34,350 bases of DNA from Chitinophagaceae bacterium (GTDB lineage: Bacteria; Bacteroidota; Bacteroidia; Chitinophagales; Chitinophagaceae), in assembly GCA_903642275.1 (NCBI GenBank), contig CAHJWK010000036.1, positions 1 through 34,350 on the forward strand, in the 5' to 3' direction. Both the position numbers and the translations under genes were made by a program. Positions 14,578 to 23,290 of the stretch are shown one piece after another; the first letter of the stretch is position 1, and every line of letters starts with the position of its first letter. The notes beneath the pieces are model-generated. The model was not told the DNA's origin. It saw nothing but the letters and a program-made list of their open reading frames with translations, and made no database searches.

Positions 14578-16416
14578 TTACACTTCCAATATCAAATTAC
14601 TTTTTGTTTTGCCTTCCATCAACTCAACGCTGCGGTTAATAAAGTTAGTAAGCTCCTCTCCTTTCAACATGCCTTGCGAAAGCAAAGCAAGGTCTGCAAG
14701 GCTACGTACCTGCTTGTTCAGTTTATCTTTACTTTCTTCTTTTAATAATTGTTGAAAGATGGGATGATTGCCGTTTACGGTGAGCGTTACTTCATCAGGC
14801 ATTGTACCATAAAAAGAAGCCATGCCACCGCCAACATTTGCCATGTCTTTCATGCGGCGCATAAATTCAGGGCGCGTTGCAACAACCGGTGCTGCTTCTG
14901 CACTTAAGCCTTTAATGGCAACCGTAATATGCGTTTCACCTACCTGCAAGCCAAACCATTCTTTCAATTTATCTTCTTCGTCTTTGCTGAGAACGCTTTC
15001 ATTTTTTTCCTGCGTGTCAATTAAATTATCAGCAATATCTGCATCCACTCTTTTAAACGTGGTATTCTCCCATTTCATTTCCATTGTGTTGATGAACGCC
15101 GCATCTACAAGCGTTTCCATCTTTACCACTTTATAATCTTTTGCAGTGGCAGCTTTTATATAACTATCCTGCTGAACCGGGTTTGTGGTATAAATAATTG
15201 TGAGTTTGCCATCTTTATTTTTTTGCAATGTTTCAGTTTCAGTTCTGTACTCATCAAGCGTATAAAACTTTTTGCCTGATGTATTTTCCATCACAAAAAA
15301 CTTATTGGCTTTGTCAAGAAACTTATCATCAGTCATCATTCCATACTTAACAAACAAGCCAAGGCTTTCCCATTTTTCTTCAAACTCATTTCTTTCTTTG
15401 TTGAAAATTTCTTCAAGTTTATCGGCTACTTTTTTAGTGATGTATGTGTTGATTTTTTTTACGTTCGGGTCGCCTTGCAAATAACTGCGGCTTACGTTTA
15501 ATGGAATATCGGGGCTATCAATAATACCATGCAGCAACATTAAAAATTCGGGCACAATATCCTTTACTTCATCGGTTACAAAAACCTGGTTGCTGTATAA
15601 CTGGATTTTATCTTTCTGAATCTCGTAGCTCTGTTTAATTTTTGGGAAATAAAGAATGCCGGTAAGATTAAAAGGATAATCAACATTCAGATGAATCCAG
15701 AACAAAGGCAACTCGCCAAAGGGATATAATTCTTTATAAAAATTCTGGTAATCCTGTGTTGTAAGGTCAGAAGGTTTTTTAGTCCATATAGGGTTTGTGT
15801 TATTAATCTGCTTGTCTTCAAAAAAAATAGGTATGGGCAAGAACTTACAAAACTTTTCAAGAATGCCTTTAATGCGGGCAGACTCAAGAAATTCTTTACT
15901 TTCTTCATTAATATGCAAAACTATTTTTGTTCCGCGTTCATTATAATCAACCTGGTATAATTCAAATTCAGGGCTGCCATCGCAACTCCAGTAAACGCCA
16001 CTTTCATCTTTATAACTTTTGGTATAAATTTCAACTTTGTCACTCACCATAAATGCGCTGTAAAAACCCAAACCAAAATGCCCGATGATGTTTGCATCTT
16101 TATATTTCTGCATAAAATCTTCAGCACCGCTAAAAGCAACCTGGTTAATATATTTATCAACTTCTTCCTGCGTCATTCCAATGCCGCGGTCGGTAATGGT
16201 AAGCGTTTTTTCTTTTGCATCAAGCACAACATCTATTCTTGCATCACCCAAGTCGCCTTTGGCTTCACCAATGGATGATAACGTTTTTATTTTTTGTGAT
16301 GCATCAACAGCATTGCTTATTAACTCACGTAAGAAAATATCATGATCGCTGTATAAGAACTTTTTAATAATAGGAAATATGTTTTCTGTATGAACCCTTA
16401 TTTGACCTTTTTGCAT
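14578..16416 (-). CDS. htpG: Molecular chaperone HtpG (Hsp90)
   Basis: Cytosolic Hsp90 of 612 residues, an ATP-driven chaperone for late folding and stress. The N-terminal ATPase is complete: HDIFLRELISNAVDAS with the catalytic Glu, DRGIGMTQEEV with the Asp for adenine, NQVAFSGAEDF, and GHFGLGFYSAFMVSDKV (the lid). A middle domain and a C-terminal dimerisation domain follow; length matches bacterial HtpG (about 610-630). The start MQKGQIRVHTENIF is the family's normal N-terminus. No charged linker is present, as expected in bacteria. A TGACA-GAC-TGACA direct repeat about 60 bases upstream may be part of a stress promoter. It appears monocistronic. Confidence 0.97.
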   Translation of the reverse strand: MQKGQIRVHTENIFPIIKKFLYSDHDIFLRELISNAVDASQKIKTLSSIGEAKGDLGDARIDVVLDAKEKTLTITDRGIGMTQEEVDKYINQVAFSGAEDFMQKYKDANIIGHFGLGFYSAFMVSDKVEIYTKSYKDESGVYWSCDGSPEFELYQVDYNERGTKIVLHINEESKEFLESARIKGILEKFCKFLPIPIFFEDKQINNTNPIWTKKPSDLTTQDYQNFYKELYPFGELPLFWIHLNVDYPFNLTGILYFPKIKQSYEIQKDKIQLYSNQVFVTDEVKDIVPEFLMLLHGIIDSPDIPLNVSRSYLQGDPNVKKINTYITKKVADKLEEIFNKERNEFEEKWESLGLFVKYGMMTDDKFLDKANKFFVMENTSGKKFYTLDEYRTETETLQKNKDGKLTIIYTTNPVQQDSYIKAATAKDYKVVKMETLVDAAFINTMEMKWENTTFKRVDADIADNLIDTQEKNESVLSKDEEDKLKEWFGLQVGETHITVAIKGLSAEAAPVVATRPEFMRRMKDMANVGGGMASFYGTMPDEVTLTVNGNHPIFQQLLKEESKDKLNKQVRSLADLALLSQGMLKGEELTNFINRSVELMEGKTKSNLILEV

Positions 16417-16473
16417 ATCGTGTAATTATAGTTTCAACCTGCAAATCAAAGAAAATACCAATTACCTTTTGCG

Positions 16474-16486
16474 TGACAGACTGACA
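16474..16486 (-). promoter_or_regulatory. Direct repeat upstream of htpG
   Basis: The plus strand reads TGACA-GAC-TGACA, that is TGTCA-GTC-TGTCA in the direction of htpG, 58-70 bases before its ATG. Two exact 5-base copies on one helical face suggest a regulator site or an alternative promoter element for stress expression. No known regulator can be named from it. Confidence 0.4.
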
Positions 16487-16494
16487 ATTTTTTC

Positions 16495-16929
16495 TTATAT
16501 TTTTATGCTTAAACTACCACTTTTTTTTCCTTTGCCAATTAAGGTAACATCACAAAAAACTAATTGGCTGCCTTTTGTGTTATAGGTAAGTGTATAATAT
16601 ACCTCAAGCCTTTCTTGCTTGTCATTTATGTTACTTACAGAAATCTTACTTAAAAGTGGCTTATCAGATGACGGGAAACTTTTTAATTGCATTGGCGTAA
16701 AGTTGTGTGTAAAAGCAGTATCTCTTTTGCTGCCGTTTACTTTGATAACTGTAATGTTGATAGTTGCATAAGCATCAGCATAAACCGGTGCATTATAACT
16801 TGCATCTTTAAACACTTCTACATTAATATTCTTATTTACCTTTTTTACAGTAAAATTTTTATAGCTTATAAAACCTGTTGTAATAATTATAAGCATTGCA
16901 GCTGCAATTATGATTGATATCTTTTTCAT
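16495..16929 (-). CDS. Small membrane-anchored protein, unknown
   Basis: The preferred start is the ATG at 16929 (MKKISIIIAAAMLIIITTGF), giving 144 residues. The upstream in-frame ATG at 16986 adds a non-conserved-looking polar leader before the hydrophobic segment and is less likely. An N-terminal helix or signal (about 4-22) is followed by a basic stretch (KNFTVKKVNKN) and a beta-rich exported domain with one Cys (QLVFCDVTLIG). I recognise no family. It lies upstream of htpG on the same strand, 78 bases away, with the candidate htpG control site between them. It is probably an envelope protein. Confidence 0.65.
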   Translation of the reverse strand: MKKISIIIAAAMLIIITTGFISYKNFTVKKVNKNINVEVFKDASYNAPVYADAYATINITVIKVNGSKRDTAFTHNFTPMQLKSFPSSDKPLLSKISVSNINDKQERLEVYYTLTYNTKGSQLVFCDVTLIGKGKKSGSLSIKI

Positions 16930-17130
16930 ACTATTATTTTTTGTTTGTGTGATATGCCGGTAATTTTTCAAATGCGATACCATCACGCCTGATTACAGTT
17001 CAAAGGGTTCAGTTGCGGATAAGTGGCAGATGCAAATGATGAGGCAAACGTTATAGAAATTCTAATGTATCATTCCAATACAAAAATGTTCATTGGCGTA
17101 CAGTGATTAGATTTACACTTTAAGTATAAA

Positions 17131-18462
17131 ATGGCTGCACAAATTTTAATTATAGATGATGAAGAAAAGCTGCGCAACCTGCTGGCAAGAATTATATCAC
17201 TTGAAAAATTTAATGTTATACAGGCAGGTGATTTAAAGTCAGCAAGAAAAATTTTATTAAAACAGGAAGTTGATGTTGTGCTGTGTGATGTAAAACTACC
17301 CGATGGTGATGGTGTTGATTTTACGGCTGAAATAAAATCAAAGTATCCTTTGCTGGAGGTTATTTTATTAACAGCTTATGGCAATATTACAGATGGCGTG
17401 CAGGCAATAAAGAACCAGGCGTTTGATTATATTTTAAAAGGTGATGATAATGATAAGATCATTCCATTATTAAACCAGGCATTAAATAAATCAAATCAAA
17501 ATAAAAAATCGGCAATAAAAATAAAAGATAAAGGCAGTTTTGATTTTACTGATATTTTCGGTAATAGTAAACAAATACAATCAGCTATAAATCTTGCAAA
17601 AAAAATTGCAGCAACAGATACAACAGTTTTGTTATTGGGTGAAACAGGAACGGGCAAAGAAGTTTTTGCAAATGCCATACATGCAAACAGCAAACGTGCA
17701 CAACATGCATTTATAGCCATTAACTGCAGTGCGTTTACAAAAGATTTATTAGAAGGCGAATTGTTTGGCCATAAATCCGGTGCTTATACCGGTGCAATAA
17801 AAGATAAGAAAGGCCTGATTGAACTGGCGGGTGATGGCACTTTATTTTTAGATGAAATTGGTGAAATGAACATAGAGCTGCAGGCAAAGTTGTTACGTGT
17901 AATTGAGCAGCATGAATTCATTAAACTCGGTGATGAAAGAAGCACTAAAGTAGATGTGCGCATAATTGCGGCTACAAATAAAGATTTAAAAAAAGCAATT
18001 GAAGATGGCAGTTTCAGGGAAGATCTTTTTTACCGGTTAAACGTTTTTACTATTCAATTACCATCATTAAAAGAACGAAGAGAAGACATAATTGCACTGG
18101 CTGAAAATTTTCTATCAGTAAATAAAATAAAAGAAGCAAAACAAGATTTACACTTAAGTACTGAAGCAATGCAACTGTTTAAAAATTATGAATGGAGAGG
18201 CAATGTGCGTGAATTAAAAAATGTAATTGAACGCGCAGTTATCTTAGCCGATGATGTTATTTTACCCGAACATTTACCTTATGAATTGCAACTTCAAACT
18301 GAAAACGTTGCAGATAATTTAAGCCTCAGCAACATTGAAAAAAAACATATTCAAAAAGTATTGCAACATACAAATGGTAATAAAACTAAAGCTGCGGAGC
18401 ACTTAGGTATAGGCTTGACAACTTTATACAGAAAGCTAGAAGAATATAATATTCCGGTTTAA
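17131..18462 (+). CDS. Sigma-54-dependent response regulator (NtrC family) of the Kdp locus
   Basis: Transcriptional activator of 443 residues. The receiver (about 1-120) has D9/D10 and phospho-acceptor D53 in LCDVKLPDGDG. The AAA+ domain (about 145-385) has P-loop GETGTGKE (170-177), the sigma-54-contacting loop GAYTGA (217-222, a tolerated variant of GAFTGA), Walker B GTLFLDEIGEM and arginine-finger region FREDLFYRLNV. A Fis-type helix-turn-helix closes the protein (NKTKAAEHLGIGLTTLYRKL). It is followed by a terminator and then the kdp genes on the same strand, with the kinase that probably phosphorylates it at the far end of that operon. In the well-studied systems kdp is controlled by the OmpR-type KdpE, so this is a different mode of control. 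Confidence 0.93.
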   Translation: MAAQILIIDDEEKLRNLLARIISLEKFNVIQAGDLKSARKILLKQEVDVVLCDVKLPDGDGVDFTAEIKSKYPLLEVILLTAYGNITDGVQAIKNQAFDYILKGDDNDKIIPLLNQALNKSNQNKKSAIKIKDKGSFDFTDIFGNSKQIQSAINLAKKIAATDTTVLLLGETGTGKEVFANAIHANSKRAQHAFIAINCSAFTKDLLEGELFGHKSGAYTGAIKDKKGLIELAGDGTLFLDEIGEMNIELQAKLLRVIEQHEFIKLGDERSTKVDVRIIAATNKDLKKAIEDGSFREDLFYRLNVFTIQLPSLKERREDIIALAENFLSVNKIKEAKQDLHLSTEAMQLFKNYEWRGNVRELKNVIERAVILADDVILPEHLPYELQLQTENVADNLSLSNIEKKHIQKVLQHTNGNKTKAAEHLGIGLTTLYRKLEEYNIPV

Positions 18463-18485
18463 CACCTTTTCATTTTGATATGATT

Positions 18486-18512
18486 ACCCTTTCAAAATGA
18501 AAGGGTTTTTTG
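18486..18512 (+). terminator. Terminator between regulator and kdp operon
   Basis: A 9-bp stem ACCCTTTCA / TGAAAGGGT with a 3-base AAA loop is followed by a T run. It starts 24 bases after the regulator stop and indicates that the kdp genes have their own promoter in 18513-18636. Confidence 0.88.
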
Positions 18513-18585
18513 TTTTAATAAAATTGACTTCAATCTGAATAATTTCCTGAAACACTTACCTGTATTGAGTTTCATTATAATCAAC

Positions 18586-18602
18586 TGGAAAAAAATATTG
18601 CA
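18586..18602 (+). promoter_or_regulatory. Imperfect sigma-54-like element before the kdp operon
   Basis: TGG at 18586-18588 and TTGCA at 18598-18602 resemble the -24/-12 elements of sigma-54 promoters. The distance between GG and GC is 11 bases, however, one more than the strict 10. It is the best candidate between the terminator and the first small ORF, and is expected in principle because a sigma-54 activator gene lies just upstream. Confidence 0.35.
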
Positions 18603-18636
18603 GGCATTCTATTGGCATATCAATGAAAAAAAATAT

Positions 18637-18720
18637 ATGCTATCAGTAATCTTAATCGTCGCAGGCTTAATTGGCTTCTACCTCTTTTTTAAATCTATTC
18701 AATTTTTTGAAAAAATATAA
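18637..18720 (+). CDS. Short membrane peptide directly upstream of kdpF
   Basis: A 27-codon ORF (MLSVILIVAGLIGFYLFF...) encodes one hydrophobic helix followed by KSIQFFEKI. Its stop is separated from the kdpF ATG by a single base (TAA-C-ATG), a spacing typical of translational coupling, which supports it being real. The frame is also open upstream to a TTG at 18565, giving a possible longer form with an extra polar N-terminus (NWKKILQAFYWHINEKKY), but there is no ATG. It has the size and shape of KdpF yet a different sequence. It may be a second small Kdp subunit or a leader peptide. The start is uncertain. Confidence 0.5.
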   Translation: MLSVILIVAGLIGFYLFFKSIQFFEKI

Positions 18721-18721
18721 C

Positions 18722-18805
18722 ATGGCAAACAATATTCTTCTGACCATTTCTGTAGCAGTATTTATTTACCTGCTGTATGTTTTAATAAAACCAGAAAAAT
18801 TTTAA
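18722..18805 (+). CDS. kdpF: KdpF, small stabilising subunit of the K+ ATPase
   Basis: A 27-residue single-helix membrane peptide: MANNILLTIS then a hydrophobic helix, ending VLIKPEKF. The C-terminal LxKPEKF is the characteristic KdpF ending, and the gene sits before kdpA as in other kdp operons. KdpF is known to stabilise the KdpABC complex by packing against KdpA and lipids. It is 79 bases upstream of the preferred kdpA start. It is short enough to be missed by most gene callers. There is no cleavable signal. Confidence 0.88.
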   Translation: MANNILLTISVAVFIYLLYVLIKPEKF

Positions 18806-18884
18806 GAAGGTTTGATGTAAGGACCAGATGTGAATGAGCATCCTACTTCCTGCATCTTACTTCTCACTTATAACATCACACATT

Positions 18885-20606
18885 ATGAATACAGAATTAA
18901 TCGGCGTTATAATTACTTTTTTAGTTACAATATTGCTTGCTGTCCCTTTAGGTAAGTACATCGCAAAAGTTTTTGCTGGTGAAAGAACGCTGATGGATTT
19001 TATGAATCCGCTGGAGCGCTTTATATATCGTATTTGCGGAATTGACCCAATAAAAAGCATGAACTGGAAAGAGTTTTTAAAAGCTATGCTTACTATAAAT
19101 CTTTTATGGTTTGTATATGGATTTATCTTGCTGATATATCAGGGTCATTTGCCATTTAATCCTGACGGCAATCCTGATCAAACTCCAGACCTTGCATTTA
19201 ATACCATTATAAGTTTTGTAACCAACACAAACCTGCAGGATTATTCAGGTGAAACAGGCGCAACTTATTTAACACAGCTGTTTTTGTTCACCTTTCTTCA
19301 GTTCACAAGCGCAGCAACCGGCATTGCCTGTTTAATTGCTTTGTTTAATGGTTTTAAAGAAAAAACCACTGACAAGCTGGGCAATTTTTGGAGCATCTTC
19401 ATTAAATCAATTACAAGGCTATTGCTGCCTTTATCAATAGTATTGGCCATCATACTTGCATTCAATGGTACACCATCAAGCTTTAAAGGTAAAGACACAA
19501 TTATAACATTACAGGGCGATACACAAAATGTTTCAAGAGGCCCGGCTGCCGGCATGATTGCTATTAAACAAATGGGTACAAATGGTGGTGGTTATTTTGG
19601 CGCAAACTCTGCAGTACCATTTGAAAATCCGAATTATTTTACCAACGTAATAGAAGAAATTTCTATACTGCTTGTATCTATTGCGTTAATCTTCGCACTG
19701 GGGTTTTATCTTAAAAAGAAAAAATTAGCTTACGTAATTCTTGGTGTGATGACATTCTTCTTTATCCTTTTTTGCATCAACAATATTTATTTTGAAACGA
19801 AAGGAAATCCTGAAATAGATAGGATGGGCATTGCGCAAAATATTGGTGCAATGGAAGGAAAAGAAATAAGATTTGGTTCTGCATCAACTGCCTTTTGGAG
19901 TGTTGCTACAACATCAACATCCAACGGTTCTGTTAATGGAATGCATGATAGTTTAATGCCTTTATCCGGTGGCGTTGTAATGCTTGATATGATGATAAAT
20001 GCATTGTATGGCGGTGTTGGCGTTGGCTTACTTAACTATTTTATATTTATAATTATTGCAGTATTTATTTCTGGTTTGATGGTTGGGCGAACGCCCGAAT
20101 TTTTAGGGCATAAAGTAGAAGCGCGGGAAGTAAAAATTGCTGCAATTGTTACGCTTCTTTCAGCATTTCTTATAAAAGGCGGTACTGCACTTGCTGCTTA
20201 CATTCTTGTACATCATGCTAATGCAGACTGGGCCGAAAAACCTTCTGCCTGGCTTAATAATCCCGGCTATCATGGTTTTTCAGAAATGCTGTATCAATAC
20301 ACATCATGCAATGCAAATAATGGCAGCGGCTTTGAAGGTTTAGGTGATAACAGCACCTGGTGGAATGTATCCGGAGGTATTGTGATGCTGCTTGCAAGAT
20401 TTCTTCCAATCATTGGACCCGTTGCAATTGTAGGCCTTCTTGCAAATAAAAAATATATTCCTGAATCTGCAGGCACCTTAAGAACAGACTCCACAACATT
20501 TGGTGTAATGACGATTGCAGTAATTGTAATTGTTACAGCGCTCTCTTATTTTCCGCCGTTGGTGTTAGGGCCTATCGCAGAACATTTAAGCATGCATGCA
20601 CATTAA
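18885..20606 (+). CDS. kdpA: KdpA, K+-binding channel subunit
   Basis: Inner-membrane subunit of 573 residues that selects K+ for the Kdp pump; it belongs to the superfamily of K+ transporters with four pore repeats. Pore-loop motifs are visible: FTSAATGIACL, QMGTNGGGYFGANSAVPFENPN, TTSTSNGSVNGMHDSLMPLSG and TSCNANNGSGFEGL. The start at 18885 (MNTELIGVIITF) matches the usual KdpA N-terminus and length (about 560-580); the in-frame ATG at 18834 would add a leader without membrane character. kdpB follows after 29 bases. Confidence 0.96.
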   Translation: MNTELIGVIITFLVTILLAVPLGKYIAKVFAGERTLMDFMNPLERFIYRICGIDPIKSMNWKEFLKAMLTINLLWFVYGFILLIYQGHLPFNPDGNPDQTPDLAFNTIISFVTNTNLQDYSGETGATYLTQLFLFTFLQFTSAATGIACLIALFNGFKEKTTDKLGNFWSIFIKSITRLLLPLSIVLAIILAFNGTPSSFKGKDTIITLQGDTQNVSRGPAAGMIAIKQMGTNGGGYFGANSAVPFENPNYFTNVIEEISILLVSIALIFALGFYLKKKKLAYVILGVMTFFFILFCINNIYFETKGNPEIDRMGIAQNIGAMEGKEIRFGSASTAFWSVATTSTSNGSVNGMHDSLMPLSGGVVMLDMMINALYGGVGVGLLNYFIFIIIAVFISGLMVGRTPEFLGHKVEAREVKIAAIVTLLSAFLIKGGTALAAYILVHHANADWAEKPSAWLNNPGYHGFSEMLYQYTSCNANNGSGFEGLGDNSTWWNVSGGIVMLLARFLPIIGPVAIVGLLANKKYIPESAGTLRTDSTTFGVMTIAVIVIVTALSYFPPLVLGPIAEHLSMHAH

Positions 20607-20635
20607 AAATTTAAATAACTCTAAAGAGTTTTAAT

Positions 20636-22690
20636 ATGTCAAATTCAAAAGCTTCTAAATTGTTTGAACCTTCATTAATCAATGAAGCATTTAAACAATC
20701 TTTTATAAAATTGAGTCCGCGTTATATGGTGCGCAATCCTGTAATGTTTACTGTTGAAATAGGCACAGCAGTAATGATGGGTGTATGCATTTGGGTTGCA
20801 GCTGGTGAAAAAACCCAGGGAAGTTTAGCTTATAACATTGCTATTACAGCAGTACTTTTTGTTACTGTATTGTTTGCCAACTTTGCTGAAGCTATCGCGG
20901 AAGCAAGAGGTAAAGCGCAGGCAGACAGCTTACGCAAAACAAGACAGGATACACCTGCAAAAAAAGTTGAATTAATCGGAGAAATTTTTATGAACGAAGT
21001 AAAAATCGTTCCATCATCTCAATTAAAAAAAGGTGATGTATTTCTTTGTGAAACAGGTGATACCATACCGATGGACGGTGAAATAATTGAAGGTATTGCA
21101 ACAATAGATGAGTCAGCAATAACCGGTGAATCTGCACCAGTAATACGTGAATCAGGTGGTGATAAATCTTCTGTAACAGGCGGCACAAAAGTTCTGTCAG
21201 ATAAAATTAAAGTACGTGTTACAACAGAGCCCGGAGAAAGTTTTTTAGATAAAATGATTGCATTAGTTGAAGGTGCATCAAGACAAAAAACACCTAATGA
21301 AATTGCGCTTACTATCTTACTTGCAAGCTTTACTTTAATATTCATTATTGTTTGTGTCACACTAAAACCGTTTGCAGATTATGCAAACACTTCTATCAGT
21401 ATTGCAGCTTATATTTCTTTATTTGTTTGTTTGATACCAACAACAATCGGCGGCTTGTTAAGTGCTATTGGTATTGCAGGTATGGACAGGGCTTTGCGTG
21501 CAAACGTAATTACTAAAAGTGGCAAGGCAGTTGAAACAGCAGGTGATGTTGATACATTACTGCTTGATAAAACAGGAACGATAACTATTGGTAATCGTAA
21601 GGCAACAAATTTTTGGGTTGATGAACAGCAGCCTGAAAAAAACTTTATAGAAGCATGTGTGCTTGCATCATTAGCGGATGAAACACCTGAAGGCAAATCA
21701 ATTATTGAGCTTGCAGAAACAAAGGGCTTTCCAAGGCCTGTTATTAAAAAAGGTCAGGCGAATTTTGTTGAGTTTACCGCAGAAACAAGAAGCAGCGGAA
21801 TTGATATGAATGATATGCACATCCGCAAAGGCGCATTCGATTCAATAAAAAACCGTGTTGAAAAAGCCGGCAATAAAGTCTCTGCATATCTTATTAATAA
21901 AACGCGTGAAATAGCAGGCAATGGCGGAACGCCGCTGGTGTTAAGTTATAATGATAATGCAACAGGCGTTATAGAATTGCAGGACATTATCAAACCAGGC
22001 ATACAGGAACGTTTTCAACGCCTACGTAAGATGGGTGTAAAAACAGTAATGGTTACCGGTGATAATCCTTTAACAGCAAAATTTATTGCAGAGAAAGCCG
22101 GTGTAGATGATTTTATTGCGGAAGCTAAACCGGAAGATAAAATGATTTATATAAAGAAGGAGCAAACCGGTGGTAAGCTTGTTGCGATGATGGGTGATGG
22201 CACCAACGACGCACCGGCATTGGCGCAGGCTGATGTTGGTGTAGCAATGAATAGCGGTACACAAGCTGCAAAAGAAGCAGGCAACATGGTTGACCTTGAT
22301 AACGACCCCACCAAGCTTATTGAAATTGTTGAAATAGGCAAACAATTATTAATAACAAGAGGTACCATCACAACCTTTTCTATTGCTAATGATGTAGCAA
22401 AATATTTTGCTATTGTTCCTGCGTTATTTATTGTATCAATTCCATCATTGCAGGCACTTAATATTATGCATCTGGCAAGCCCGCAAAGTGCAATTTTATC
22501 AGCCGTAATTTTTAATGCAATCATTATCCCAATGCTTATTCCACTGGCATTACGCGGTGTATCTTATAAACCAATTGGTGCAAGTGCTTTATTAAGGCGA
22601 AACTTATTTATCTATGGTTTTGGCGGCATTGTTATACCCTTCATCGGTATCAAATTAATAGACATGCTGCTCGCAGTTTTTATGCGATAA
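20636..22690 (+). CDS. kdpB: KdpB, P-type ATPase catalytic subunit
   Basis: P-type ATPase of 684 residues that hydrolyses ATP to drive K+ import. The catalytic Asp is D311 in DKTGTIT. The dephosphorylation loop TGES lies in [10 protein letters not shown], and the hinge [19 protein letters not shown] is complete. Length and motif order match KdpB (about 680 residues). The protein-phosphorylation region [24 protein letters not shown] is intact. kdpC follows after 29 bases. No frameshift or missing residue is seen. Confidence 0.97.
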   Translation: MSNSKASKLFEPSLINEAFKQSFIKLSPRYMVRNPVMFTVEIGTAVMMGVCIWVAAGEKTQGSLAYNIAITAVLFVTVLFANFAEAIAEARGKAQADSLRKTRQDTPAKKVELIGEIFMNEVKIVPSSQLKKGDVFLCETGDTIPMDGEIIEGIATIDESAITGESAPVIRESGGDKSSVTGGTKVLSDKIKVRVTTEPGESFLDKMIALVEGASRQKTPNEIALTILLASFTLIFIIVCVTLKPFADYANTSISIAAYISLFVCLIPTTIGGLLSAIGIAGMDRALRANVITKSGKAVETAGDVDTLLLDKTGTITIGNRKATNFWVDEQQPEKNFIEACVLASLADETPEGKSIIELAETKGFPRPVIKKGQANFVEFTAETRSSGIDMNDMHIRKGAFDSIKNRVEKAGNKVSAYLINKTREIAGNGGTPLVLSYNDNATGVIELQDIIKPGIQERFQRLRKMGVKTVMVTGDNPLTAKFIAEKAGVDDFIAEAKPEDKMIYIKKEQTGGKLVAMMGDGTNDAPALAQADVGVAMNSGTQAAKEAGNMVDLDNDPTKLIEIVEIGKQLLITRGTITTFSIANDVAKYFAIVPALFIVSIPSLQALNIMHLASPQSAILSAVIFNAIIIPMLIPLALRGVSYKPIGASALLRRNLFIYGFGGIVIPFIGIKLIDMLLAVFMR

Positions 22691-22719
22691 TCATTACATC
22701 ACATCTAATATTTACAATC

Positions 22720-23286
22720 ATGAAACAATATATTCTTCCATCATTAAAGCTCACACTTGTGCTGCTTGTATTATGTTCTATAATTTATCCTTTGTTTGTT
22801 GCTGCAGTTGGCAAGCTTACACCTGGCGGCGGCGGCGATGGTGAAACGGTTAAGGTAAATGGCAAAGTAGTGGGTTATGCACTTATCGGTCAAAATTTTA
22901 CGAACGATAAATACTTCTGGAGCCGCCCTTCCGCAATTGGATATAATGCTGCAGGTTCTGCCGGTTCAAACAAAGGCCCTACAAACCCTGATTATTTAAA
23001 ACAGGTACAGAACAGGATTGATACATTTCTTGTTCATAATCCCGGCATCAATAAAAAAGAAATTCCGGCTGAGCTGGTAACAGCATCTGCCAGCGGTGAA
23101 GACCCTGACCTTTCTCCGGCTGCAGCCAAAGTTCAGGTTAAGCGTATTGCCGCAATACGTCATCTCCACGAGAATAAATTAAACAGCCTGGTTGATGAAC
23201 ACACTGATGGCCCGTTACTTGGTTTTATGGGCCCATCTAAAGTGAACGTATTGAAATTAAATATTGCATTAGACGAATTAAAATAA
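22720..23286 (+). CDS. kdpC: KdpC, accessory subunit of the K+ ATPase
   Basis: Protein of 188 residues with one N-terminal membrane helix (about 7-28) and a periplasmic domain. Family motifs: GQNFTNDKYFWSRPSA, NPDYLKQVQNRID, and LVTASASGEDPDLSPAAAKVQVKRIA. KdpC anchors the KdpB subunit to KdpA and raises nucleotide affinity. It is slightly shorter than average but complete. A gene for an outer-membrane barrel begins 4 bases after its stop, so translation is probably coupled. Confidence 0.96.
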   Translation: MKQYILPSLKLTLVLLVLCSIIYPLFVAAVGKLTPGGGGDGETVKVNGKVVGYALIGQNFTNDKYFWSRPSAIGYNAAGSAGSNKGPTNPDYLKQVQNRIDTFLVHNPGINKKEIPAELVTASASGEDPDLSPAAAKVQVKRIAAIRHLHENKLNSLVDEHTDGPLLGFMGPSKVNVLKLNIALDELK

Positions 23287-23290
23287 TAAA

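Noticed and set aside
14503-14745. 80-codon plus-strand frame over the htpG terminator and 3' end
   Set aside because: It overlaps the terminator and htpG; the peptide is low in normal protein character.
21019-21360. 113-codon minus-strand frame inside kdpB
   Set aside because: Shadow of kdpB codon bias; kdpB motifs are intact across it.
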